NCBI RefSeq assembly: GCF_038561935.1
Contig: NZ_CP102770.1
Span: forward strand, 1,860,001-1,924,000
Reading direction: 5' to 3'
Length of the DNA stretch: 64,000 nucleotides
Origin: Myxococcus stipitatus
GTDB lineage: Bacteria; Myxococcota; Myxococcia; Myxococcales; Myxococcaceae
Positions 16,501 through 25,483 of the stretch are shown here, one piece after another. The notes under the pieces are model-generated. The model was not told the DNA's origin. It saw only the letters and a program-made list of their open reading frames with translations, and ran no database searches. A program made the position numbers and the translations under genes. Each line of letters begins with the position of its first letter. Within the stretch, counting starts at the first letter, position 1.

Positions 16501-16978
16501 ATACAACGTCTTCAACTCTGGGTTGAGCGCGGTGGGGGCCATAACGGGGGCCGCCGGGACGGCGCGGGCGATGGCGGGTGGCATTGCCGCGAAGGGGGCA
16601 ACCCGGATCACCGGGGCACGGGTTCTCGATGACTGGGACTTTGACGGCGCTGAATCCGCCTACAACGCAATCCGACAAACGGATGATGTCGCACTCGTCG
16701 CGGCGAATTCCGGTATGCGCTCATCGTGGGTGGCACGCATCAAGGACCATCTCTTCAATCGAACACACATCCTTGATGACGGCGTTCGTCGGTTTGATGC
16801 GGATCCTGCGATTGCCAATGCCTGGCAGCGCCTGCGGGGTAGCGCTCAAACTCCCGCGGACCTGCAGCTGCTACGCCATGAGTTGTTCGAGGCTCGCTTC
16901 GAGGGTATCTTTCGCACCGACTATCGCACTGCACACCGTGCTGCGAATCGAGCCGGGTACCCCTCAGGTCTGGAGTGA
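10526..16978 (+). CDS. SpvB/FG-GAP/RHS polymorphic toxin
   Basis: 2150 residues from the ATG at 10526; a lipoprotein-like signal (MKRVFSVLMVLIYGS, Cys near 22) follows. Order: SpvB-type N-terminal domain (about 60-330), seven FG-GAP repeats of the D-x-N/D-G-D-G form (about 400-760), a TcdB-middle-like domain (about 775-890), many RHS/YD repeats (about 1125-1760), and the RHS core ending YNRYSYVFNNPLNFVDPSGF at about 1852, where such proteins are usually cleaved. The variable C-terminal 300 residues include a small Gly/Ala hydrophobic segment and end in a compact domain (DDVALVAANSG, KDHLFNRTH, RHELFEARFEGIFRTDYRTAHRAA) rich in conserved His and Asp; I read this as the toxin tip, of unknown chemistry. 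A small gene, likely immunity, follows after 4 nt. Confidence 0.85.
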   Translation: MKRVFSVLMVLIYGSQVAISCSSPLSVDEMTSEAVATAVARQASRAVLSLPPDTLLPTETLDDTAAKHTPGKLDVSVDGAATYSIPLWSPEGRGGVAPSLSLQYTSSQSNGLVGVGWGLSGLSQISRCGKTLAQDQTLAPIRFDDTDRFCLDGQRLVQVGAGTGWAEYRTEVDSFSKIVAHQPDALGPTWFEVWRQDGRIMSYGTMPETTRSRIEGRRLVVEPLGTTNPQQNNNYEGRGRLAWSLSEVADRSGNRMVVYYGFSEDVADGYAYEQWPLKIRYTFGPAGSALADAQRSVMFSYEPRTDTSFSFVSGFKLESTKRLKRVEMSGPPSGLLRSYSLEYRNDSISSRSLLREIKECDGLNVCARPTVFTWELGNLVFKRREQTMADGVTPGSLRALDVNGDGLDDLLYMAWSDSKWYFRLSRATPAQDSTQDPFSPPITAGLPSAGLNDPTAPGVFEVGDFNRDGRSDIVLLRFKERIPGAPLPNGGSFPARINYSLQAYLSTGTSFVAAGEERSLAQSEPFSVISMKLADLDGDLQPEIIVTWGTDLHWAYLKFDGTTLSGWTALPEASGRRAILAGDVDGDGTVELLARPGKKENAGIWHHGYGLTPEGQQKDFNIGQLASEYLRRVEWFADLNGDGLPDHLLSRDSGGDVIVSLNTGRGFLEAGLRVLPSEFAFPASIDGIGNRVDAGVRVVDFDGDGQQDIFLSKGNDSSVMNMSILLTRGTFFEGRVPRDETGAVLRRAANDQLMDVNGDGQADIVGAGITGELRLLQRVSTRADLMTHVQDGLGFQSSVHYAPLSDGRVYSSVTGTGPCSYPVFCVRGGGWVVSRVTSLASPWEDGARFDFLYAGGRRDVRGRGWLGFSQRVVKNAVTGTTTTTTFGNATQVQSFYPNARLPVVEMLEAPMGAGRVLTAERRTTRLYEVRVGSAGGEILALSESMVMDREWETPPASTGAILRQNVSTTGFDTRHGNKLWVEAVSGEGEASNWGATYDDDESQWLLGRVDRVTQTSGISAGGFVTRTTDYDYQSGTKLLLRETVEPTVSGTEAEDVRLVTTYQRLPSGVVAKVEQSDVLGRVRSTTLRYDAEEVFPVTMLNHLGHRTDYAFHPGLGVVALEQDANGLLRQRKYDGFGRLRSESAAGSDAWSFSYGRDEQGQSTLSAQSMGGEELFILHDWAGREILKRVRNFDDSYSAVGVSYDGLGRPKTVTMPYSVDATASPAVRSFEYDSLGRLQKVTQPDGSTIEHTYQSLQHRTKDENGHIRYTVEDRSGRVVRSVDVLAPGNELLTRYEYGAFNVLSSVVDAHQNRVSMQYDRLGRPTSLDDPDQGLTVTRYNAFGEVREQVDAAGGSTRYEHDALGRVISETRSDGTSTFNWDTAVDANGVANALGLLGSVTNGRDPQTTQDDVSSAFVYDSYSRVRQEFSRVEGQFFDLERTYDFVGRPDTVTYPAVGASPRMKIRYGYTPANTVRHVEQVSPVSKALWTATERNVSGFVSAEQFGNGVTTSRRRDAEGRLRFLETLGPQGAVQRLAYDYGLNGNLHHRDDLLAKVGEEFSYDALARLTDWVVTLNCKSARTRYEYDAISNLTRRRTTIGEGSGAIVTDVQSSFAGAAPHAVKAVGASTYNYDVKGNRRSSFDAATGVSTSIDYTSFNLPSSITRGTGTSTFAYDTAHGRVAKKHSNGDSTYYVSNLYEKRTVSGVVSHAFKVYVEGRAVAQANWTGNGAGGVATEWVYLHDDHLGTVESITDATGAVVERRKYEPFGEARSPLNPAMAKAPSVGGPGVRFGFTEHEEDAETGLVNMRGRLYDPKTASFLSPDPYVQAPILGQSYNRYSYVFNNPLNFVDPSGFSGLSLTSQGGVAFYDGQRAWGFEVIDITAPEADWLGLSGGWASFTGSMIGSIASEISAGIGRGLSVQAGIHRAKMDMVGALTNTVTEPLFFYNLVTTARITYEKEGLSEAVNLFNPVYHSLTSGYMAWEAYQKGDYEGYGYNVFNSGLSAVGAITGAAGTARAMAGGIAAKGATRITGARVLDDWDFDGAESAYNAIRQTDDVALVAANSGMRSSWVARIKDHLFNRTHILDDGVRRFDADPAIANAWQRLRGSAQTPADLQLLRHELFEARFEGIFRTDYRTAHRAANRAGYPSGLE

Positions 16979-16982
16979 GCGC

Positions 16983-17225
16983 ATGGCCGTATACATCTCC
17001 ATTCGGAAGATTTCGGAGAATGCCACAACGGCGGAGTACGCGTTCGGTTCTGATGAGACTGCCGAGGGACGACTCGTCATCAGCAAGGCGACGGGGCAAG
17101 TTGAGCTGCTCTCCGCGCATCCGGCGGATTCACGAGCCAAGGGGTTGTTCGAGCGAGCCGCGCACAAGGTTCGAAGCCATTGGCGAAAAGGTGAACTGCC
17201 TGATCAAACCTGTTGGGCGTCCTGA
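16983..17225 (+). CDS. putative immunity protein for the RHS toxin
   Basis: 80 residues, starting 4 nt after the toxin stop codon, which implies translational coupling. The product is small, soluble and without signal peptide: [20 protein letters not shown], then a beta-rich middle and a basic helix ([16 protein letters not shown]). I recognise no domain. Its position directly after the toxin tip is the classic place for a cognate immunity gene; function is inferred from that alone. Confidence 0.6.
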   Translation: MAVYISIRKISENATTAEYAFGSDETAEGRLVISKATGQVELLSAHPADSRAKGLFERAAHKVRSHWRKGELPDQTCWAS

Positions 17226-17474
17226 GGCCGCTTCGTACTTGCTGCCTGCACCCCTTGAGTTCGAAGGGGCCTGCAAGTCCACCTCCCGCCTGGGCTGCCG
17301 CCGAAATCCTCCTCCTCGACGAGCTTGGAGAGCTCAGTCCAGGAGCAGGCGCTTGAGGCGGCCTGGGTCAACCCCGCCACGACCCTGCCGGCTTGGGCAC
17401 TGGCGTGCGGTTGGGGCACTCCGCTCGGCGGCGGTATGACGACAAGGCGGCATAGGCCCATAGGCCCTGCGGGC

Positions 17475-18528
<1,054 letters not shown>

Positions 18529-18557
<29 letters not shown>

Positions 18558-19230
18558 GGGGGCCCTCCTTGCGCGCCGAGAGCACCACCCGCCCGTCCAG
18601 CTCCTCCACCAGCGCCGCGAGGAACAGGCTGGCTCCGACCAGCTCCAGCGCTTCTTCCACATGGTCGATGAGCGCGTACACGAGGTTGTCGTTTCCGTGT
18701 TGCTCCGTCCACCACCCCAACGGCAGCTCCATCACCAGCGCTCCGCCCACGTACAGCATGCCCGCCAGGATGAACTGTCCGCGCCGACGTGGGGGGAGCC
18801 GGGCGAGGAAGGGGAGGAAGGCCAGCCCACCGAGCAGCACGAGGAGCGCTGCGGGCACCACCCACGTGAAGAAGAGCACGCCACCCAGCGTGAGCAGGCC
18901 GCCAAGGTGTTCGTGAATGCCCACGCTCTCATCGAGAGAGATGTATGTGAACAGGCCCGCGAGCACCCACCAATGACGCCATCCCTGCTCCTGTCCCTGT
19001 CGCGCCGCATGGCCGATGCCCGTGAGCACGAGCGCGCAGCCCAAGAGCAATGCCGACGCGTACCAGGTGGGCAGGTTCCGCTCATGGCTCAAGGAGAGGA
19101 ACGCGACGAATGACTCCAGTTCCTGGGCGTCGAGCGCGTAGGTCGCGACCTCGACTCCCACGCCCAGGAGGGTGAGGAGGCTCGCCACGGCGAGGAGCCA
19201 GCGGCGGAGCATGTGGGGCGCCGGGAGCAT
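18529..19230 (-). CDS. multi-pass membrane protein, unknown function
   Basis: 233 residues with about six hydrophobic segments, starting [19 protein letters not shown]; an ATG at 19212 is an equally good start. The middle has [18 protein letters not shown], and a later loop has [24 protein letters not shown], so acidic and His residues lie near the membrane. The end overlaps the start of the downstream membrane gene by 29 bp, and the two probably act together. No family recognised. Confidence 0.7.
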
Positions 19231-19430
19231 CGGATGCGGGTGCGGAAGGTTACTCGGAAGCTCACGCCTCGAGGGGAAATGTCATGCGGCGGCAATGTTT
19301 CGCGCGGACTGTTTTCATGGTGCTCGCGGAAGACATTCGAAGACACTGAGCGTGTGGCTGAGCGTGAGTGTGGTCGACCGCGAGAGCGCTGGGTCCAGTA
19401 TAACGTGCTGCTCCGAGGGAGAACCCCACC

Positions 19431-20186
19431 ATGTCACGGATGAATCTGGCCGGCCTGCTCGCGATGCTCCTGCTCGCGTCCGCCGGTGTCGTCGAAGCGA
19501 AGCAATGGAGGTACGCGGGCTTGCACCCGCGCACCGGGCAGCCCGCGGATGGGCTGTGTCACATCGAGATGATGCACGTGCACACCGCCGCGCCGATGCA
19601 CGCCGACACGCTCTACCGCACCCGCGACAATGTCTATGTCTTCATTGGAGACCCGACGCCCTTTGGCTACGAGGGGCCGCGGCATTCGTATTACGGGCAC
19701 CACCCCGTGGTGCTCAACGTGCTCGTGCAAATCGACGTGGACGTGGACGTGGTGGAGTACTGCTACCACGACGGGCCGCACTACCACGCCTATCCGCCCC
19801 CGCCGCGCCAGGAGTTCGTGGAGAAGGAGGACGTCCACTACTACGCGGGCGAGTACCCCCAGGAGTACCGGAGCGAGAGCCCGAAGCTGGTGCGAGTCAA
19901 TACGGTGTACCGCCCCTGGTCCGTCGTTCGCCCGGTGGTGACGTGGGCCCCGCCGCCCGAGTACCACGGCCCCATCATCCAGGTGGACCTGAACCTGCCC
20001 TTGCCCTCTGTCGAGGTGCGGGTCGGGGCGCCGCCGCCGCCCCCTCCTCCTCCTCCGTCACATGGATGGGAGGGTGGGGTCATCCGGGAGGAGCATGTGC
20101 ATGTGCACCATGACCACTGCGACCACCACGAGCACAAGCGGCACAAGAAGCACAAGAAGCACAAGAAGTGGAAGGGACGGGATTGA
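19431..20186 (+). CDS. exported His-rich protein with basic tail
   Basis: 251 residues. A signal peptide (MSRMNLAGLLAMLLLASAGVVEA) precedes a mature part rich in His, Tyr, Pro and Asp/Val (LNVLVQIDVDVDVVEYCYHD, HYHAYPPPP), a run of nine prolines, and a tail HVHVHHDHCDHHEHKRHKKHKKHKK. The His clusters suggest transition-metal binding and the Lys/His tail suggests binding to polyanions or the surface. No family recognised. The next gene overlaps its stop codon, so the two are translationally coupled. Confidence 0.75.
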   Translation: MSRMNLAGLLAMLLLASAGVVEAKQWRYAGLHPRTGQPADGLCHIEMMHVHTAAPMHADTLYRTRDNVYVFIGDPTPFGYEGPRHSYYGHHPVVLNVLVQIDVDVDVVEYCYHDGPHYHAYPPPPRQEFVEKEDVHYYAGEYPQEYRSESPKLVRVNTVYRPWSVVRPVVTWAPPPEYHGPIIQVDLNLPLPSVEVRVGAPPPPPPPPPSHGWEGGVIREEHVHVHHDHCDHHEHKRHKKHKKHKKWKGRD

Positions 20187-20560
20187 GCGTGCGGCGAGCG
20201 GCACTGGGACTGGTGACGCTGCTGGTGGCGGGGTGCTCCAGCGGCGTGGACGATGTGGTGGCTGCGTGGAAGGCAGCGGGAGAGTCGCCCTCCGCTTTTG
20301 CGGACGTGGGTGAGAAGCTTCCGGGGGGCAAGTGCCAGGCGGGCAAGGTGAGCGGCCTGGACGCCACGGTGTGTGTGTTCGAGAGCCAGGAGAAGGCGCG
20401 GCAGGCCGAGGAGGGGGGCTGGAAGCTCGTCGGCAACTCCGTTGGGGCCGCGGCCGTCTCCGGAAAGATGGTGCTCGTCGTCGCGGACTCACGGAAGGAG
20501 GACCCCAGCGGGCGGCGCCTCAACGCACTGGTGAAGGCCTTTCAGGCGGAGACCCGCTGA
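20183..20560 (+). CDS. small lipoprotein
   Basis: About 125 residues. I chose the TTG at 20183 because it overlaps the previous stop codon (ATTGA); GTG at 20168 or 20189 are alternatives. The signal peptide ends in lipobox LLVAGC. The mature part has two Cys (KCQAG, TVCVF) that may form a disulphide, and helical KARQAEEGGWKLVG and RRLNALVKAFQAE segments. Probably membrane-anchored in the periplasm. Function unknown; coupled to the His-rich protein. Confidence 0.7.
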   Translation: MSVRRAALGLVTLLVAGCSSGVDDVVAAWKAAGESPSAFADVGEKLPGGKCQAGKVSGLDATVCVFESQEKARQAEEGGWKLVGNSVGAAAVSGKMVLVVADSRKEDPSGRRLNALVKAFQAETR

Positions 20561-20977
20561 GCGGGATGCCGCGAGCCCCTCATGGTGGGCGGGGGGCTCG
20601 AGTCGCTGACCGACCTCGACATCTACTGCTGGCGAGAGAACAGCCCGGAGCGGTACACCCGCGAAATCATCGACAGTCACGCAGCTCCGGCTCTGGGCTC
20701 ATGCCTCGGAAGCGTGCCGATGCGGCCGTCGGGCGGGATGTGGGTGCTGGCTGCGAAGACAGGGGACACCGGAGGTGACCGTGGCTCACTCAGGCGCCCA
20801 AAATCTCCAGTCGAGGCAGGAGACCGGCACCCAGACTTCAGGTGCCGGACTTCTCCAGACGCGGGCATGCAATCCGGCGGTTCAGCAAGAACGCGAGCGC
20901 CGAAGGAGAGAGCGTAGGTGGTGAGGCCACGCACTCTTCTGTTCTCAGCCGTCATTGCCCTGTCTGCGACCACTGAG
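20561..20977. other. intergenic region between convergent genes
   Basis: No convincing gene. Short open frames here have no start signals. It contains the hairpin at 20824-20848. Confidence 0.4.
20824..20848. terminator. hairpin between convergent genes
   Basis: CCGGCACC (20824-20831) pairs with GGTGCCGG (20841-20848) around a 9-nt loop. It lies 130 nt downstream of the minus-strand gene ending at 20978 and 264 nt downstream of the plus-strand lipoprotein, so its user is uncertain. Confidence 0.4.
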
Positions 20978-21976
20978 TCACTTCTTCGCCTTGAACAGCT
21001 TGCCCTGACGCCACGCCGCGAAGAGGGACTCCTCGGAGTAGACGGCCCGGGCGTTGAACTTCAACTCCACCTGGCCTCCCGCCTCGGCCACAGCGGCGGC
21101 GATGGCCTCCGCCTCCGCACGGTCCATGGGCGACTTCCGCATCGTCCCCAGCGTCCTGCGCATCGTCTCCGGGAACTGAAGCCAGAGTGGGGGCGGCTTT
21201 TGGTTCAGGTAGGGGGCAGGGAACCCGGTGATGGCCGCAATGCGGGCCAACACATCAGGGCTCCGGCCCCCTGTGTCCGTGAGGGTTACCTCCACGGATT
21301 CGTCCTTACCCAGAGCCCCCGCGGTCAGCACCTTCTTCAGCGAAGCCAGGACCCCCTTCCCTTGCCCCTGCTGGAACGTCTCCATCGGGTAGTGGTGCTC
21401 CACGTCGAACGACTGGGCGCGTACGTCGTGTTCGTCCTCGATGAGCAGCCGCGCCTTCAGCCGCCCACCGACGACCAGCGAGTTGTCGTTGTAGTGGCCG
21501 ACGACCACATCGCGCCCGTCCAGGTGTCCTCCTACGCGAACCTCGCCGCTGGTCCGAAGCGCGCCCACCGAGGCGTTCCCCAGGATGATGATGCTTGAGT
21601 CGGGCCCTCTGTCCGTGAGCAATCCCGTCACCTCCAGGTTGCCGAGGACGATGAGTGTGCCCGCCACGTCGAAGTCCCCTGCGACCTTCAAATCCCCGGG
21701 GATGAAGACGCAGTGAGCCACTTCCACGCCGGAGCTCCGCTCCGTGGGCGGGGCGGCCCCCACGCATCGCGCGGCGACCTGGGCCAGCGCATGAAGCCGC
21801 CAGGGCGCGGCGCCGGCCTTTCTCATCGCGGAGAAGAGTTCCGCGTAGGTGTCCACCGGAGGCTCGCGCCAAGGCGTCAGCCCATCCGTGTTTTCATCTT
21901 CGAAGAGTTCGCTCGGAACGAACTGGGGAAGCATCTCATCGAAAGCGCTCTTGAAGGACGAAGGATTGATTCGCAT
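20978..21976 (-). CDS. bactofilin-like polymer-forming beta-helix protein
   Basis: 332 residues from the ATG at 21976, preceded by AAGGTGGG. A helical N-terminal part is followed by a central region (about 105-215) of short repeating beta-strands with regular Gly and hydrophobic residues (FIPGDLKVAGDFDVAGTLIV, LGNLEVTGLL, ILGNASVGALRTSGEVRVGG), as in bactofilin-type right-handed beta-helices. The C-terminal 100 residues are mixed, with a basic end (AAWRQGKLFKAKK). No signal peptide, so cytoplasmic. It may form a scaffold, or be a beta-helix protein of other function. Confidence 0.6.
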   Translation of the reverse strand: MRINPSSFKSAFDEMLPQFVPSELFEDENTDGLTPWREPPVDTYAELFSAMRKAGAAPWRLHALAQVAARCVGAAPPTERSSGVEVAHCVFIPGDLKVAGDFDVAGTLIVLGNLEVTGLLTDRGPDSSIIILGNASVGALRTSGEVRVGGHLDGRDVVVGHYNDNSLVVGGRLKARLLIEDEHDVRAQSFDVEHHYPMETFQQGQGKGVLASLKKVLTAGALGKDESVEVTLTDTGGRSPDVLARIAAITGFPAPYLNQKPPPLWLQFPETMRRTLGTMRKSPMDRAEAEAIAAAVAEAGGQVELKFNARAVYSEESLFAAWRQGKLFKAKK

Positions 21977-22808
21977 GTCGCAACCCACCTTACAGCACGT
22001 CCGACCGACTGAGCATGGCTCCCAGCTTCGTGGACACCCGAGAGGAGGTGGCCGAAGTATGTCCACGGCAATGGCGAGACGCTCGAGCAGGCAGTAGACG
22101 GCGGAGTCCTGCGTTGGGGCAGTGACGCTCGTGCTGGAGGAGGGTAGGTCCGTGGCCCAGGAGGCGCGAGACTTGGAATTGACCCGCAGCGCGCTGGAGT
22201 GGGCTGTCATCGCGAGCACCCCCGCGCTCGATGCCGGTCCAGCTTGAGCTTGATTTCGGAGCCCGTGGCGTGGTGATGAATCTGAGGAACTCCGCCCAAT
22301 CGGACGGCGGGCTCCTCGACATCTCAGCACACGGGTTTCTCCGATGCGGGTGGTTCTCGCTGCCGCCGGAGAGGGCTCCTCAATCGGGCTCGGTGGGGGG
22401 GCATGGAGTCCTTCGAGGGAGTCACGAGGCCGTTGTCCTTGCGTCCTCCGGTGAAGCAGTGTCGAAGTCTTCCTCGTCTCTCGCCGTCACCTCCGTATCC
22501 ACCTCGCCGCGCTCGGCGGGCGTCGTTTCGCGTGCGGCGCGCAGGGCCCGGGCGTGCCGGGCATGGGGGCCCTCCAACGAGAAGGTGGCGTGCAACTCCT
22601 GCCGCGAGTCCGCGCCGCCCTTGAGGTACTCCTTCAACTGGAGACGACCTTCAAGAAGCGCGGGTCTTCAATCCACTCGAGCGCGGAGAGGCGCGAGATT
22701 GGAGGGCCACGCAGCGGCGCCTGAGGTGCCGAAAACGAGCGGCAGGGATGCCTTGAGCCACGCAAGCGTCCGCCCAGAGGCCCGGGTGCACGAGCTTCGA
22801 GAGCGAGA
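21977..22808. other. region without intact genes
   Basis: Long frames on both strands here are out of register with any recognisable protein. On the minus strand at 22634-22760 there is a fragment ending [23 protein letters not shown] that recurs at two other places in the window. The segment borders integrase debris and looks like mobile-element scar tissue. Confidence 0.4.
22634..22760 (-). pseudogene. dispersed protein-tail fragment, copy 1
   Basis: Minus-strand reading ends [20 protein letters not shown] then VSS and a stop. Similar segments occur at about 34730-34805 (plus strand) and 51969-52080 (minus strand), also without an intact gene. The DNA of copies 1 and 3 is clearly similar over about 100 bp. 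It looks like the remains of a protein family, which I cannot name. Confidence 0.35.
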
Positions 22809-23159
22809 GTGCCGTCACTGCGGGGAGTGATTCTGGCTCTGTCGGAGGTGGCTCTCCATGTCTTCACCGCCGCTGTGGCTGACGCTCGAGGCGCACACCC
22901 GTACACCCAACTCCTTCTCTCTATGCTCAAGCGGGGCACCGTCCTCAAGGCCCGCCTTCCGCCTGTACCGGCGATGACTCCAGCCGTGTCCCTGCTGGTG
23001 GAGTCCCTCAGTGCCTGGTACGGCATGCCCCTCTACACTGTTGTCGATGCGGACGCGCAGGAGGCCCGCTACCAAACGCTGCGTCTGTTATTGCCGCTCA
23101 TACAGCCTCGAGTCAGGGAGACGTCAGGGAATCCGGTGGCCCGAGTCCTGCGGGGATGA
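22809..23159 (+). pseudogene. hypothetical protein fragment
   Basis: The frame contains a coherent stretch HPYTQLLLSMLKRGTVLKAR then LPPVPAMTPAVSLLVESLSAWYG and MPLYTVVDADAQE, which reads like part of a real helical protein. The start is uncertain and the C-terminus looks random, so it is probably a broken gene. Family unknown. Confidence 0.35.
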
Positions 23160-23189
23160 GAGGGCGTCATCGGGAAGTCCCCCGTCAAA

Positions 23190-23553
23190 CCCTGGCGGGG
23201 GCGGGCTCTACAGGCCCGCGCGTTTCCCCTATCGCTCTACGTCCCTGGAGAAGCAGGGGGCTTTGAAGGCCTCCGTGTGGCTTGACGCTCCGACCAGGGG
23301 CAAGAGCATCCTGCGACAACATGTTCAACAGGCCATCCATCGAGGTCCATCGCTGCGGGGGCACCGCATCTCGCCTCATGTTCTCCGGCACATGCTCGCG
23401 ATGAATCTCCTGCGCGGTGGCGTGGACCGCACCGTCGTTGCCTTGTGGCTCGGGCACGAATCAGTCACCTCGACGGACGTTAATTTCCACGTGGACGTAG
23501 GCTTGAAGGAACGAGCGATTGAGAAGGTCGGCGTCTTTCGCGGGAAGCCGTGA
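23190..23553 (+). pseudogene. tyrosine recombinase (integrase) C-terminal remnant
   Basis: The last 80 residues show the catalytic end of a phage/transposon-type tyrosine recombinase: ISPHVLRHMLAMNLLRGGVD (HxxR box), then VVALWLGHES and a KERAIEKV tail. The position of the tyrosine nucleophile reads VNFHVD, so Phe replaces Tyr and the enzyme would be inactive. The N-terminal half of the integrase, with the first Arg, is missing. It marks a past integration in this accessory region. Confidence 0.7.
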
Positions 23554-23578
23554 CGCTTCCATCCAGGCGATTCTCTTT

Positions 23579-24190
23579 TCAAGTTCTTGCGCAGTCTGTA
23601 GTCACGAGTCGAGAGTCTGGCTTTTGACTCCAGCGCTCACCTGAATTGAGGCCGGTCCCCGCCGTTCGACCCATCTGAATTGACGGGGTAACTCCACTCA
23701 CCTCGAGAGCAGGCTCGTCAGGCGCTTCGCGTAGGCCATCTCGCAAAGGGGGGGCCTGCTTCTCTAGCGCACGCCCGAGCCACAGTGCAGATCGTGGATC
23801 CCACGGCCGCAGCGCCAGAGCCATTCGGAACAGTCGCTCCGCCTCCGGGAAATCCTGTTCTTGGTAAGAGTTCCAACCCAGGTCAGAAATGATATCAGCC
23901 AGGTTCTCCCGGTCGCCGACCTTGCTGGTGCTAGGAATTGAATTGGCCCACTTTCCAAACTCGTGGAAGTCGCCTCGCTCGAACTCCGACCACAGGCCGT
24001 CTTTGAGCAGCTCGCTGGCGCACTTCGCACCCAGGCGGTAGCCGTCTGGCACCAGGCTCCAGTAGATGTCAGCCGCGTCCTTCAGACACCCCATTTCCTC
24101 CAAGTGGTCGGCAATTGTAGAAAGTCGAGTAAATCCTGTTTCGGGCTCAAGATGGTCGCGCTCCGCCAACAACTCCTCACGTCTCGCCAT
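23579..24190 (-). CDS. TPR-like hypothetical protein, possibly C-terminally truncated
   Basis: 203 residues. Residues 1-145 are helical with tetratricopeptide-like units (LADIISDLGWNSYQEQDFPE, AERLFRMALALRPWDPRSAL, WLGRALEK). The last 55 residues are not helical and look like read-through into unrelated DNA next to the integrase remnant. ATG at 24190. Probably a cytoplasmic scaffold-type protein; its true end may be lost. Confidence 0.5.
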   Translation of the reverse strand: MARREELLAERDHLEPETGFTRLSTIADHLEEMGCLKDAADIYWSLVPDGYRLGAKCASELLKDGLWSEFERGDFHEFGKWANSIPSTSKVGDRENLADIISDLGWNSYQEQDFPEAERLFRMALALRPWDPRSALWLGRALEKQAPPLRDGLREAPDEPALEVSGVTPSIQMGRTAGTGLNSGERWSQKPDSRLVTTDCART

Positions 24191-24316
24191 GGGTGGACTC
24201 TAACCCAAGTGCTCACCCGCATCGAAGCCGGTACCGGGCGTGGACGAACCATTGGCGGTAGTGGCTAAACGACGGAGCGTGATTTCCGATCAGCGCGGAG
24301 GGTAGGCAGGCGCTGG

Positions 24317-25456
24317 ATGAGTGGGGGAGCAGCAGGAACCCACTCCGTTCGGCCCTGTGTGAGCAAGTACCAGAAGAAGAAGCGAGTCCCGCCTCAGGGA
24401 GAGGAACAGTTGCGCCTGCGCAGTCGTGACCGCAGGTGGCTGATTCGCTGGGGAGCGAGGACTGGCTGCCCGCTCACCCTGCGACGGTGCATGGCGGTGG
24501 CCAAGGTTGCTGGTGGCCAGTCGCGAGCATAGGCCGCACGGGAGTTGCTGTGCGCCACCTCCGCGGTGGTGGCTGCCGTCCAGCGCTACTTCGAGAGTGG
24601 ACGTGAAGGGCTGGTGGACCGGCGCGCTCGCAACGGACAGCGCAAGGTGGACGAGCGATTTCGCGCAACGCGTTGCCGGGTGCTGAGGGGCACCCCTCAG
24701 CAGTCTGGCTGGCGTCGCACAACGTGGACACGCGAGCTTTTGGCGCGCGAGATAGAGAGGCGAGGCCGCGTGCGCGTCTCGCCTACCACCATGGGACGAG
24801 CCCTGGCCTTGGTGGGCGCCCGGCTGAAGCGGCCACGTCCCGTGGTGCGCTGCCCCTGGCCCGTGCGACAGCGGAAAGCGAAGCTGTGGCAGTTGAAGTG
24901 CCGGGCGGCCTACGCCCAGCCTGAGGAGCCCGTCTTCTACGAGGACGAGTTGGACGTGCGCATCAACCCCAAGGAGGGGCCCGATTGGATGCTGCCCGGA
25001 GAGCGGCGGGAGGTCGTCACTCCGGGCAACAACCAGGAGCGCTACGTGGCCGGAGCGCTGAACGCACGCACGGGTGAGCTGACGTGGGTAAAGGGGGAGC
25101 GCAAGACGAGCGCCCTTTTCATCGCGCTGGTGCGCGCGGTGAGCAATGCGTACCCCACAGCCAAACGCTTACACTTCATCCTGGACAACGCGGCCACGCA
25201 CTCCAGCAAGCAGACGAAGAAGGTGCTGGCCGCGATGGGAGCGCGGCTGGTGCTGCACTTCCTTCCGCCGCACTGCCCCGAGGGCCATCGCATCGAACGG
25301 GGTTGGTGGGACGTACACGCCAACGTCACCTGCAACCACCGTTGCAAGAAGATGCCAGCGCTCATGGCCGAGGTGGACGCCTACCTGGAAGCTCGCAACG
25401 CACAGCAGACCGCGAGTCCGCTGCTGCGCGCCGCGCCTTCTCGACGCGCAGCTTGA
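24317..25456 (+). mobile_element. IS630-family transposase with in-frame amber stop
   Basis: One frame runs from about 24317 to the stop at 25456 but is cut by a TAG at 24530-24532. The part before it carries the N-terminal helices, and the part after continues with HTH-like AVQRYFESGREGLVDRR, then the catalytic domain with FYEDELDVRINPK, LHFILDNAATHSS and RIERGWWDVHANV, which supply the DDE residues. The homologous copy at 63247-64000 confirms the family. With the amber codon it is probably inactive. I could not define the terminal repeats. Confidence 0.8.
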
Positions 25457-25483
25457 GGCCATTCGAGAACTGCGGTTCGTCGT

